In this document: piece by piece, positions 33,731-45,040 of the stretch | How the letters are laid out: each line of letters begins with the position of its first letter | Numbering within the stretch: position 1 is the stretch's first letter | Source: Brasenia schreberi | Lineage: Eukaryota; Streptophyta; Magnoliopsida; Nymphaeales; Cabombaceae | Assembly: GCA_036023115.1 (NCBI GenBank) | Contig: JAYKKT010000076.1 | Coordinates: 3,162,001 to 3,226,000 of the forward strand | DNA: 64,000 bases | Direction: 5' to 3' | Translations under genes and position numbers: made by a program | The notes under the pieces: model-generated | What the model was told of the DNA's origin: nothing | Databases searched by the model: none | Seen by the model: only the letters and a program-made list of their open reading frames with translations

Positions 33731-36198
33731 CTATTCCTATTATAAAATCCAAAACAAATGTTTCAATCTAATATGCGAATATGCAACAACATGCACAATA
33801 TAAGCAATAATATAACTAGTAGTATTGCATATATATGTAGGACATTATGCATATACATATGTAACATATGTATATCATATTACATATTATTGTATATATA
33901 CTATATACATAAAGATTATATAACTCGATTTCAATAAAAAAATCATGGACGATGAATAACGAATACAATTATGATCCTTGAAGAAAGATACAAGTTAGAA
34001 GAGAGACAAAAAAGCAATAATATAGGTCGATCGTTCGATTCAAGCACGATTCATGTCTGGTGAACAAAGCCGTGAAGAAGGGGATGAGGGCAGTTTCGAA
34101 AAAAACACAAGGGGATGCATGTTTAGCAAAAGTGGGTGTATGTTTAGTAATACCCAGAATTTTTGGAAGCTTGACTAGTGTCATGTCAAACTTAGTGTTC
34201 GCATAAAAAATAAGCAAGTCAAAAAGTTGGTACATCGTATGCCCCTAGAGCGTTAGCTCAATTGCAGAGCTGTCTGACTTTTCTGACTCTCATGGTGCAG
34301 ATGTAAGTTCAATTCATAGGGGAGTGCATGTGTATGTTAAGCCCTTTCATTCTAAAAAAACAAATTGGCACATCATGGGCAACCTAGGGACATGTATAAG
34401 GGAAAATGGAAGTGGAGGCAAGCAAGCTATTAGTTGAATGATAGTCGTGACTGAGAAGAACTCCTTTGAAAGAGGAGATCAATTTGCTTTATCGACAGAA
34501 GAAGAAAGACAAAGATGCTAGAATGGGTGTTAGACATTCATCTTTACAAAAATCTTTTAAAGAGCTTATTCAAATATCTGACAAAAAGGTACAGGGTGAA
34601 CCATCCAAATCATAGGAGAATATCCTAAATGGAAGACTACGGAAATGGATGCAATTGCAAATTCTTTGGAAGCCAAGCCACGCGTAAGGCGGTTCAAGAA
34701 GAAGTTCTTGATGAGGAGAGTACAAAAGGATATGAAACGATTAAACATGTGGAGGATGGTGCTACATGCAGGAAGTTTATTATTATCAACAGAAGAAAGA
34801 AAGGCTTTGCCACCCATTTGAAGATATTGATCCTATTCTTAAGTTGTTGGGTTAAAAGCCTTAGAGAAGAGATTGAAAAGGTTATAAGCCCCCAACAGAG
34901 AAATTCTTCTGTTGGATCGGGTATGACTATTTTTGAACAAGTTTTACAATACACTTGACTTGGAGCAAGTCATCCTACATGGTTACCACTTAATTATTAG
35001 ACCATGGAGTCCCAATTTTTACCCGCAGATAGCCAAGGAAGATTAGGAAGTGACTTGTTTGTGCCGAAGTCTTGCAATTCATTATTATGATGGAAGATCC
35101 TTATGGTCTACTACAAATCACATTGGGAAATCGCTTTGTATGGATGCCGCCACTTTTTCCCTAACTCGTAGTAGATTCGATTTTTCCAAACCTCTTCTTG
35201 CCAGCTTTCAATTGAAAGGTTGCAAATTTCATATGGTATGAAATATTACATATTATTTGTTTCAAATGTAGTAAAGTTGCACGTGACATGAAGCATTATA
35301 TTGATGAAGAAGACAACCATGGATAAATTGTTGTTTATCAACAGCAAGATACTCCGAAAGGATCAATGGATGGATTTGGTCCACAGGTAATTGCATGCAA
35401 ACCTAGGTGAGCTCAGAAAACAGTTGGTGATCAAGATTTCCCACTTATTATTGAATGGGACTTGAACACTGGTATGGGTCAGCCACCAATGAATGTGAAA
35501 ATACTGAAGTTGGTAATATGTCACCTACTGGGAACCATCCGAAGTCAGATGAAGGCATGCTTAATTTGCATCATGCAAAGGACTTCAACATGAACTATCG
35601 ACCTAACTAGGGGTTCATTTGTGTTATAGATTTTTTGAAGATTGTTTTTATGGCGATAGATATTTCAAAAAAGACCCAATATTCTACATCTATATGTCTA
35701 TGATGCATGCAAATTTTAGAAAGTGATGCATGAAAAGGATGAAAGAGAACACTACTAATCTTTTTTGGATTTCCTTGCTTTTGTTCTTTGAAATTTTTTA
35801 TTTTTTAAGTCTTTTGAACAATAATATACAACCAGTAAATTACACTTACTTGGAAATGATAAGAGTGAAGATATGACCATGGTGGGTTAGGAGGAACAAA
35901 AGCATCGAGGATACACCCATTGGGATTTTATTCTCGAATCAAGAAGAGCATGAGAACTTAGATGTTATGAAACATAAACATGATTTGAATTTGATGTGAT
36001 GAAATGAGTGACTATGCTTCAATGTAAGAATTGAATCATGCATATCATCCAATTTTGATTCATCAAAGAAAAATCCAAAAAGTACCTCTAATATCATGGG
36101 CAACATACCCAAATTTATGTGAAAGATACAAAATCCAATTTTTCACGGGGCAACATACGCAAGATAAATACAAGAATCAAATAATCATGATTAACCTT
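33731..36198. other. Intergenic, unrecognised sequence
   Basis: The plus strand at 34629-35240 has two moderate ORFs (109 and 63 aa) separated by stops. I do not recognise the products and codon use gives no help. A tRNA-like segment lies at 34241-34324. Downstream to 36198 only AT-rich DNA is visible. Confidence 0.35.
34241..34324 (+). repeat. tRNA-like sequence (degenerate tRNA or SINE head)
   Basis: A box-A-like TTAGCTCAATTGCAGAGC (34253-34270) and a box-B-like AAGTTCAATTC (34305-34315) are spaced as in a tRNA. CCCCTA (34242-34247) can pair with TAGGGG (34317-34322). The distance from the acceptor strand to box A is about five bases too long and the anticodon arm is poor. It is therefore a decayed tRNA, or the promoter head of a tRNA-derived SINE. 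Confidence 0.35.
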
Positions 36199-36599
36199 TG
36201 TTAATTGTAATAGGTGTGGCACGGGCCATTAGGGCCCGTGCACTGTTTGGGTATGCCGTGGGTTACTAGGGCTCGTTGCCATAGCTGTTGGAGGGCCATA
36301 GCTTCCAATGGCATGCTGGCCAACGGCTAGTGCATAGCCAACACTTAGCTCCCTCTTATTCCCCTTTCTTCCATACTTGTTGTAATGCACTTGCTCTATA
36401 AATAGAACCTCATTCAATAACAATAATATGCTGTCTTGCACAACTTTTGTTTGTGATTTGACTTCCTTGTTTGAGACTCTTGTTATCTCTTGTTGTGTTC
36501 TTTGTGTGTGACATCCATATTCAGAAGTTTTGAGATCTTGGCGATTTGACGAATTGCAACGTTGGCGATTGAACCTTCGATTATTAATAATTATTTACA
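36199..36599 (+). repeat. 5' LTR
   Basis: It opens TGTTAATTG and closes TTTACA. It contains an AGGGCCCGTGCACT block, TATAAATAGAACC at 36397 and a TTGTGTTCTTTGTGTG block. The full length is inferred from the primer-binding site directly after it. Confidence 0.8.
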
Positions 36600-38779
36600 C
36601 AGTATCAAAGCCTCGTTTTGAAGAAATCAAGCACATTGGGAAGTGTGTCAACTTTGGAAAATCTATGACTCTTGTTTTTTGACATTGCGAAGTTGAAGGT
36701 AACTTTAGAAAATGTATTTGTTTTGAAAATTGAAGGAAACGAATAAAGTTCTCAATTGATTACGTTGTCTTCATGAAAATTTTGGAATTCCTTGTAAATT
36801 TAGTCTTCTCTTGAATATTTCTAGTATAACATTGTGTTTGGATGCATTAATTTATACAATTCTCCCAAACATTTCTTGACTTTGGATAATTTTGGATGTG
36901 TTCATTATGAAATATTAATTATAACTTTTCTTAGTAATATATGATTATATTTTTTGGTATACTTGTTGTGTTTTTGAACTTATCTTGTGATCTTAATGAA
37001 CAATCTTTGACTAAAAGAAATTTTTGGCCATGTTTGATATGTTTAGAACATTTGAAAACTTAGTTGTTTTTGTTGAAACATCTTAGATGCTCAAAGACAT
37101 GAGTTAGGCTAGTGTGTTTGACACTCATTTTTTAAAAGTGATGTAGTATTGTTGTCTTTAGTTATTTATCCATGTCTTACCCTTAATGAGGTTGTGGTAT
37201 TTTGAAGAAGACGATAGATTAGCTCATTTGCGTTGTATTGCTTCATTTCTCAAATTTTCGTTTTGTTGGTTCATAGTTTGGTTACCCATACATTTGTTTT
37301 CTGTAGAAATTTGCTTTCGTTTGATGGTTTGAATAATTGCATTTGTCTGCTTTACTGGGATACCTTACAGGACATATAAAGTTATGATATGGAAAACTAA
37401 AAACTTAATGATATTTCTTTTGCTATGAATCTTCATAGTCGTTGTTCCTTGAAATTTTTAGTTAATGGTTGTTATAAGAACATTATGTGATCTATTTTTT
37501 GATTAAGAATGGTTTATTAGTTTATTTCTCCTTTTTATGATAAATCCTAATTTGTTTTGGTGCAAATATGGTTTCATAAGATTTCTTGAAGCATGTTTAG
37601 TCATTAAACAATTACTTGGATTTTAAAGAAATCATTGTGTTTTAATCTTTTAGGTCTCTCAGATTCAACGCTAATTGTTTTTTGTTGATTAAGACTGTCT
37701 GTTTGTCGGTGTGTTTCGTGTTTCTAGTATCTTTCTTTTATAATTTTGGGGTTCTCTCGGCATGACCTTTTATTTTAAAATTTTCCTGTTGAAAGGTGCT
37801 TAGGTTCGTCTAGTTGGTCTTTTGTTAGTCTTATTTTTGCTTTGTTAATCATTGTCGATGCTCAATTTGAAGGTTTTCTAGTTGTACCCACATGCCCATT
37901 TTGTGTTGTTGATTGTAAATGTGCAATGCATCTATATGAGTATTGGTTTCCTTTCTATAGTTCCGTTTGTGTTTTGGCATTTGAGTGATTTGATAAGGGT
38001 TGGAATAACTTTGCCCTTTTATCATTGAAAGTTGGTTTAATATAGATTGGGTACTGAGCTAATCGTTGCTTCCTTATATGTTGATTTTGTTTGGCTTGTT
38101 TACTTATCAAGATATTGACTACCATTCTGGGTTTACCATGAGAATTCTGTGAGTCTTGTATTTTTTATGATTTTGGCTACTTTCAGAATTCCTTGGGTTC
38201 GATTTGTTTTGGGTAGTAAAATTGATCCCAATAATGTTGTTATTCTGGTATTTTAGGAACCAAGTCTTTTTCTGGTCGTATGTGATGATGGTAGGGATAC
38301 GCGATATCCTAGTAACATCAGTTTGTCTTTTTATCATCTCATTTGTGAGAACCACTTTTTCTTATCCTTGATTTGACAATGTTAAGCTTTACGTGGTTTA
38401 TATGGACTTATTAGAGAGAAACATGGGTTCAGTTTGATTATTAGAACAGTTTAGTGGTTTACTGCTTTCCCTTCTTTATCATGGAAACATGAAAAGTACT
38501 TAATATTATTGCATGTTTGTATAGTATTTGCATTGCTGAGTTAAATGAACAAATTTGGCTATTCAATCCAATTTCGCAGTGCATGGAATTCAGACTTGAG
38601 CCCATCGAGGTGTGTTCCTTCCAACTTGGTTATATGCAATATTAATTGTATCAAATTGTTTGTTAGTATGTTTAAAAGAAAAATGTGTTGTGACATTTGA
38701 ATGATTTCAAACTTGATTATTGATAAGATCGAAAATGTATTTGTTGGAAAACAATAAGGGGTATCTTCTTGTATAATTG

Positions 38780-39210
38780 AGATCCATGTTGTTGGCCTTT
38801 TGTTGAATACCTTTGTGATTAAGGTGCTTCATGTTGGTGGCATTTTTTTGGAAATCAATTAATGTTTGAAGATGTACTTATTGTTATTTGAGACCTAAAA
38901 CTTGGTTGTTAAGTGAATTGGAAAAATATTTGTTGACAATGAGTTGCATCTACTTGTATGACTAAGATCTATATTGTTGGCCTTTTGTTGAAGACTTTTG
39001 TGATTAAGGTGCTTCATGTTGGTAGCCTTTTGTTGGAAATTAATTGATATTTTAAGATGCACTTATTGTTATTTGAAGATTTGTGATCTTGACAGCTTTA
39101 AGATTGCTTTTTCATGAGATTATGATCTCCGTTTGTTGGCCTTTTGTTGGAAATCTTTCTGATTAAGATGCTCCATGTTGTTGGCCTTTTGGTTAGAGAG
39201 TAATCAATAT
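38780..39210 (+). repeat. Internal tandem repeats, units of about 170-200 bp
   Basis: The phrase TTGTTGGCCTTTTGTTG recurs at about 38790, 38968 and 39134, each time followed by a GTGATTAAGGTGCTTCATGTT-like block and a TGCACTTATTGTTATTTGA-like block. The copies are diverged. They lie in the non-coding interior of the LTR element. Confidence 0.75.
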
Positions 39211-39409
39211 TGACAAAGACTTATAGTTACCTTGATTAACTTGTATTTGATAAAATTGTTTTAACAAACCTTGTGAGACCTTTTAAAAGCATGAAGTCGA
39301 TTTCTTTGACTTGTTTTAATCATTCTAATGGATTGTCTTATTTTTGGAACCTAGAATTACTTTTGAGTTTAAAGGATATTTAATGGCCTTGGGAATTGTA
39401 TGTTTGACT

Positions 39410-39640
39410 TGAAGGTTTTGAGATCTGCCTTAAAAAGCTTGTTTGGGTTCGAGTTTATCCTTAAAACTCGGGTTTGAGCTTAGCTTAAAAGCTTGTTTGA
39501 CTTGGCGGGTTTTGAGCTTAATCTTAAAAAGATTCTTTAATTTGAAAGTTTTGAGGTTTGCCTTAAAAAACATGTTTGAGTTTAAGTTTGTCCTTAAAAC
39601 TCGGGTTTTGAGCATAACCTTAAAAGGCTTGTTTGATATA
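39410..39640 (+). repeat. Internal tandem repeats built on CCTTAAAA...TTGTTTGA
   Basis: Two units of about 110-130 bp, each containing GGTTTTGAG(A/G)T(C/T)TGCCTTAAAA, TTTGTCCTTAAAACTCGGGT and GAGCTTA..CTTAAAA(A/G) blocks, at 39410-39530 and 39540-39640. Sub-units of about 50 bp are visible within each. They lie near the 3' end of the LTR element interior. Confidence 0.7.
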
Positions 39641-40091
39641 TCAAGGTTCCCTTATAATATCACAAGTTTGTAGTGATTTATGAATCTAGTTGTTACAATA
39701 GACAATCCTATTTGGATAATATCAATGTTTCTATCAAATGACTTTCTTGAATTAGAGCAAATCAACTTCATGAACTTATTTGACTCATTTTTGGTTTACT
39801 TTCTGGATTAGATATTGTAAATTGTCTTGGTGTTTTTAAAAATTGAGCAAATGCATGTATTGATACTTCATTGATCTTAAATGAAGGATGAAAATTGAAT
39901 TGATATCTTGATTGTGGAAAGATGATCTCGAATTGTTTAAAAGAAAGCTGTGGGAACTTGGATACTATTTTGTGGAAATTCTTGTTACAAGCAAACATAA
40001 GAATTGAGTTGTATTTGATTTATGTTCTTGTTGTACAAACTTTCGGTATATACGCAAACTTTCGTTATATACACCGTAAGTTTGATGGGAG

Positions 40092-40397
40092 TGTTAATTG
40101 TAATAGGTGTGGCACAGGCCATTAGGGCCCGTGCACTATTTGGGTATGACACGGGCTACTAGGGTCCATTGCCATAGTCGTTGGAGGGCGAGAGCTTCTA
40201 ATGGCATGCTGGCCAACGGCTAGTGCATGGCCAACACTTGTTCTCTCTTATTCCCCTTTCTTCCATACTTGTTGTAATGCACTTGCTCTATAATTAGAAC
40301 CTCATTTAATAACAATAATATGTTGTCTTGCACAACCTTTGTTTGTGATTTGACTTCCTTGTTTGAGACTCTTGTTATCTCTTGTTGTGTTCTTTGT
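40092..40397 (+). repeat. 3' LTR, truncated at its end
   Basis: It is the counterpart of 36199-36505 and begins TGTTAATTG directly after a purine tract. Differences from the 5' LTR include the decayed box CTATAATTAG. After GTTCTTTGT the two sequences no longer align, so the last part of U5 and the right target duplication are lost. Confidence 0.8.
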
Positions 40398-40975
40398 ATT
40401 CCTCAAGTAGTGATTCAGGCCATAGGAAGATTGACTTTGATTTTAGCGGAATCAGTCTGGTGAATGGGAAATCTCTTTTGGCAGGTTATCCGCAAGACCA
40501 GATAAGCGCATCCAACGTAAGAGAGAGACAGGGAGAGAGTAGAGAGAAAGGAGACAAAGAAGAGAGAAAGGAAGAGAACTTACATGCAGATGGATGACAA
40601 TAGCAGATGACGCGGCATGGACGACAGCGACAGTGGTGGTGGTGACTGTCGATGTCTGTGCGGCTGATGGAGAGAGCAACTTCAAGAGGTGGGAGAGAGA
40701 AATGGCAAGAGGCGGGGGAGAGACAACAGATGTGTATGCGTGAGTCTTAGATTTTATTTACTTCGGATGGGGTCGATCCATTGGATCGACCTAATCAAAA
40801 CTCGTATGCTAAGATTGAAATAGCATACCACTATAGCGGTTCGCTATAGCACTATTAGCAGCCCTAACTATGCCCAAACAGGCTGCCCGCTATTTAATGA
40901 GCGTTATAGAGGTCTAAGGTCTGCTAAAATGCTATAGCGGTCGCTATAGTGCGCTATTGATAACATAGATTGTGA
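40398..40975. repeat. Flank of the LTR element and a GCTATAGCG-rich transposon end
   Basis: 40500-40700 is purine-rich (GAGAGA) with overlapping ORFs on both strands and no recognisable product. 40830-40970 is dense in palindromic GCTATAGCG/CGCTATAGC motifs and finishes GCGCTATTGATAACA. This resembles hAT-like ends with subterminal repeats, but no second end was found. Confidence 0.45.
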
Positions 40976-41420
40976 GGGTGATGAATCTAATTATTCACTT
41001 GTGTTTAGTAGTCATAATGATCTTATTGACTATGTAAGAAAGTTAGGAGGAAGAATAATATTGTTATTATTATTCTTCGTTTGAAGGGTAAAGGCATAAT
41101 AAGGAAGTTATGGCTTGGATGTGAAAGAAGTGAAAAATATAAGGCGAGGAGAAATATTGACATTGAAAATAGTTGGTAAACAATCACTGAGAAGGTAGAG
41201 TGACCATTGTTATTGACAGGAGAGGGCAATCGATAGTTATTGGAAGTTGAACATAGTGAACGTGATACATAACCACCTGACTTGTATGAAGGTCATGCTT
41301 TTGCAGGTAGGTTGAGTGAATTTAAGTATAGTGTGATAAAAGACCTCATAAATAGTATACCTATACTATGAGTTTTCATAGATGACAGTGATGTTGATGT
41401 TCATACCATACGTTCACTTA
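40976..41420 (+). mobile_element. Degenerate MULE fragment, second copy
   Basis: The plus strand resembles 17490-17850: DYVRKLGGR, a tract reading KLWLGCERSEKYK with frame change, and VNVIHNHLT..YEGHAFAGRLSEFKYSV at 41250-41340, i.e. the HNH...GHAFAGRL signature of MULE transposases. Many stops. The sequence after it to about 42340 is not recognised. Confidence 0.55.
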
Positions 41421-42345
41421 TCACTACTCAATGAATCATAGCATTAATACTCCTCTCTATGAGGAGGTCAACTACATTTCTATCATTAGTATCAGATAAT
41501 GAGCAACTAATTGTGAGGGATCTAGTAGTATATGTGCTATCATCATTCATCACCATATTTTTTAGCAATAATGATAGCATCTTTGTACTACATAGATGTT
41601 ATTTAAGCATTTAGTATATCCAATTTGCTCACAAGTCTTCTTTTGTATTCTATCTTCTTGTAGATACACATGGTTGATGGCTCTTTAATACCTCCTATCT
41701 TTCTATCATAGTAACAATACCAACATAAAAGCATCGAGAATGGGATCAATCATTCCATACACTTATTGAGATGTACATACATATGAGAGGATGAAGAGAT
41801 GATATTGTGCATGACATTGATAGGATGATAATTAGACTTTCTTTGTATTTTGTAACTATACTTATTTTGAACTCATCATTTTAATCTAGTTGTATCCAAT
41901 TATGCATTAGTTGGTGATTATATCTAGGGCAAAGAACGAGGAACCAAAATGTCATTCATTACAAATATTATATATATATATACATCTCAAAACCCCCAAA
42001 TATCAGACATAGAACTAATGCATGGATCCTCGAGCTCATATATCCTCACCATCATTTATTGTCATCTTATCAAATATCATTAAGCATTGTACACATTGGT
42101 AGCATTACTCATATGTCTCTATCAATTCCATTAATATAGGGTCACCCGACAAAGGTTGTAGCATGCACCATGAGTATTGTAAAGCTGATGCTAGTGTGTC
42201 ACGTACAACAATAAGATGTTGGTAGAAAAAAGTAATTATGAGTAATTATAGTGTTATCATCAAATCAAGATAAAATCAAACACTAAGATAATATATATAT
42301 ATATAAATATTAATTATCTACATGAAGAATGATGTATCATGTTGT
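41421..42345. other. Intergenic, nothing recognised
   Basis: AT-rich DNA with several short ATATAT runs (41970, 42290). It is possibly part of the same MULE as its neighbours, but no homology can be read. Confidence 0.35.
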
Positions 42346-43194
42346 CTAGCTAGAGGAGGATGAGCCTAACGCAAGTGACTAATGAAATATCTCAAAATAG
42401 ATCGATGTGTCCAAGCAATATACTACTCCATGTAGAACTCGTTGCACTCATGAGGATACACTCTTGGGATGCCAAAGTGTTCAAGCTCAAAACATTGTGA
42501 GCATTGCACCTCCCAAGTGGTGTCACGAGTACCTTATATGCATGGATCTTTACTGGTCTATTTGCATTAGGTGACTTTATTGGCTTGACTGGAATGCCTT
42601 AAAGGTGGCCAAACTATTGAACTACCTGATCTGGTATATATGATTCGACAACATCCAAACATTGAATGCAATTGTGATATCTCGACAACTTATATACATT
42701 GTCGTCTAAGTACTTTGCCCAATCATATAGTTGTCAATCAATCTACATTGCATAAAGCAAAGATAAAAAAATATATCATCTAAGCCTACACGTAATATAA
42801 AAAGAAAAGGATAGTTGAAGTATTGTAAACACCCCAAATCTTCTATTTTTCAAAAACTCTCAAAACACCAAAAAGCTCGTTTGAGCCAAAACGACGACCT
42901 GTTTTGAAATGTGAAAACAGGTACAGAAGGCAAAAGAAGACCCTAGGCCCGAAGAGGATTCAAGCCCAGAGCTTCAGAAGCCACTCCCTGATAAAAAAAA
43001 ACAAAAGAAAGCAGAGCCCATTTGATGAAAAGCTCAACGGAGTCCAGAACGGCGAGACGGAGTCCGGACGACAAAGTTGGGGAAAACCCAGCACCAGACG
43101 GAGCGCTGATGAAGCCAGTGCCCGCACAGATCGTTCGCCTCGAGAAGCCAAGAAGGACTGTCCGAAGAAATTTTGATTTGGATCTGGACCATAT

Positions 43195-43480
43195 ATATCC
43201 AGATCCAAATCCATGTAATGAATAGTGTTTGGATTTGGGCCAATCCAAATAGTGTTTGGGTCGATCCAAATAGTGTTTGGATTTGGATTGGATCCAAATA
43301 GTGTTTGGATTGGATCGGATCTGGATCAAAATATCCATATCCGTATCCATAAAAATATTGGGTTTGGATCGGATACAGATCTCAAAATATCCGAGATCCA
43401 ATATCCAGATCCAAATAGTGTTTGGATTTGGGTATGGATCCAAACCCCAAACCCAAACCCAAATCCAAGACCCACCTCAA
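43195..43480 (+). repeat. Degenerate satellite of TTTGGATC / CCAAATAGTG units in the solo LTR
   Basis: The words CCAAATAGTGTTTGGAT and GGATCTGGATC recur about every 25-35 bp just upstream of the TATA box. Similar GGATCTGGATATGG words occur at 49830-49910 and 32480-32510 in other LTR-type repeats. Confidence 0.75.
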
Positions 43481-43700
43481 ATCTCTATAAATAGAGGTGA
43501 GGGGGTCCATGTAAAGGGTGCATGCAAATATTTGGGAGGAGAGAGAGGGAGTGATAGACCTAGCCATGTGGGCTCATTGGGTGAGGTGGGTTCAAGCCAT
43601 GTGGGCTAAGTGGGTCTAGACCAAGTGGCTGCAACCAAGGTGGGCTGGACCAAGTGGCTGCAACCGTGGAGACGTGGGCTCAAGCCAAGAAGGACCGGCT

Positions 43701-43830
43701 CCAAGAGGTAAACCTAACCCCAACCTAGCCTAGGTTCGAACCTACCTAACCCTAACTGAACCTAACCCTAACTGAACCAACCTAACCCTAACTGAACCCT
43801 AACTAGACCTAACCTAACCCCAACCGCCTC
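43701..43830 (+). repeat. Tandem CCTAACCCTAACTGAA repeats, telomere-like words
   Basis: CCTAACCCTAACTGAAC-like units repeat four or more times, with additional CCTAACC words at each side. They contain CCCTAA but not runs of the Arabidopsis-type CCCTAAA unit. They lie just before the GC-rich block of the solo LTR, downstream of its promoter. Confidence 0.75.
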
Positions 43831-43859
43831 AAACCATCCCTAACAAACCCCAACAACTT

Positions 43860-44110
43860 CACCCCGGCCGGCCGTGAGCAACCAGCGCCTGCCGCGCGCC
43901 CTGAGTCCTGCCGCGCGCCCCTGTTGCCTGCCGCGCCACGCGCCACAGCGCTCCACGCGCCACAGCGCTCCCTGCTGCCTGCCGCGCGCCCCCTCGCCTG
44001 CCTGCACGCCCCGCGTCGCAGCGCGTCCTGCGCCACAGCGCGCCCCGCGCCACTGCAGCCGCGCCAGGCGCCCGTCTGCTGCGCCAGGCACCCAACAGCC
44101 GCGCCAGCCA
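43860..44110. repeat. GC-rich, CpG-dense tract in the solo LTR
   Basis: About 250 bp of mostly G+C built from repeated GCGCCACAGCGC, CTGCCGCGCGCC and CCAGGCACCC words, in an otherwise AT-rich window. Long ORFs appear in several frames on both strands only because stops are rare here; I do not regard any as a gene. Confidence 0.75.
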
Positions 44111-44479
44111 CCCGACCACCTCCCTACTGATTTGATCACCCCCCTGCTGACCTAACCTGCACCCTGGCCGTGACCTGTACCTTAGGACAGACCCTAGGAC
44201 AGACCCTACACAGCCCCCGTCTTGGCCGAACCTTAGTTCCCCTAAGACCCTAACCGTGCCTCATAGAACCTCTCTCAAAGCCACCTAGGATAACCCCCTC
44301 TTGGCTGCCCAAGGTGAACCGTGAGCCCACGTGCAAGCAAGTTGAACATGGACCGGCTATTTGTAAGTGTCTAAACTTGGTCTATTACATTAACTTGCTT
44401 TATATTCAATTAAATTTTGATACGGGGTTGTAGTAAAGGAGCTTCGTCTCCCCCCGATTGTAATAACGTGGTTTGACAC

Positions 44480-45040
44480 ACCCACACACATGTGCACTTG
44501 AGCCTTTCCGCTCTTAGTCGTACACTTTTTGCACACACACGGGCCTAACCAGCCCTTAATATATAGTTATATTTATATATTTTAAGTCAAGGGGGTTTTT
44601 AATTAAGTCGTGTGTGTTGTCTTTCCATTTTCCACACGCACACACATTGAGCCTTCGCTCTTACTCCCAAGACCTTAGTAAAGGCCTTATTGCAGTTATA
44701 TTTGGGTTTCATTTATGTCGTGTGCGTAGTACTTCAATTCTACACTCACACACATTGAGCTTTCGCTCTTACTCCCAAGACCTTAGTCAAGGCATACTGC
44801 AATTTATATTTGGGTTTCATTTCATGTCGTGTGTGTAAGTCTTTCAATTCAAGCACGCACACACATTGAGCCTTCGCTCTTATTTACAAGACCCAAGTAA
44901 GGGCCCCTACATATACTCTATATAAAGTATTTCTTTCGGCTACGTCTTTAAGATTCGGGTTTTAAGGTTCAAGTCATGTGCGTTGTCTTTCAATATATAC
45001 ACGACACACACTTACACAATTGAGCCTTTTCGCTCTTAAG
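44480..45040 (+). repeat. Tandem repeats of about 110-145 bp in the solo LTR
   Basis: Four to five units, each with GTCGTGTGYGT, a CACACACATTGAGCCTTCGC block, CTCTTACTCCCAAGACC and TTATATTTGGGTTTCAT, start near 44483 (partial), 44607, 44716, 44825 and 44972. The central pair is closest. A further 31-bp pair (CATTTCCCTTCGGCTATTTAC) is at about 45060-45125. Confidence 0.8.

Larger units (their letters stand above)
36199..40397 (+). mobile_element. Non-autonomous LTR retrotransposon without coding capacity
   Basis: Two direct LTR copies: 36199-36599 and 40092-40397. Both begin TGTTAATTGTAATAGGTGTG and share 300 bp with modest divergence. The 5' LTR has TATAAATA at 36397-36404 and ends TTTACA. 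It is followed at 36600-36612 by CAGTATCAAAGCC, resembling the initiator-tRNA-Met binding site TGGTATCAGAGCC of Copia elements. A purine tract (GATGGGAG, 40084-40091) precedes the 3' LTR, which lacks its last 90 bp or so. The 3.5-kb interior has no gag or pol frame and contains tandem arrays. It resembles a large non-autonomous (LARD-like) derivative. Confidence 0.85.

Noticed and set aside
34629..35241. 109-aa and 63-aa plus-strand ORFs as a gene
   Set aside because: Separated by stops, with no domain or splice structure; reported only as unrecognised sequence.
40382..40685. 71- and 77-aa ORFs after the 3' LTR
   Set aside because: They overlap on opposite strands, are biased by GAGAGA repeats and have no recognisable family.
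43809..44155. Several overlapping ORFs of 68-100 aa on both strands in the GC-rich tract
   Set aside because: All frames are open because the tract is GC-rich and repetitive. The translated products are Ala/Arg/Gly repeats with no domain, and they lie inside an LTR.
44480..45040. Regular repeats considered as a CRISPR-like array
   Set aside because: Units are adjacent without unique spacers, lie in a plant LTR, and no associated genes exist.
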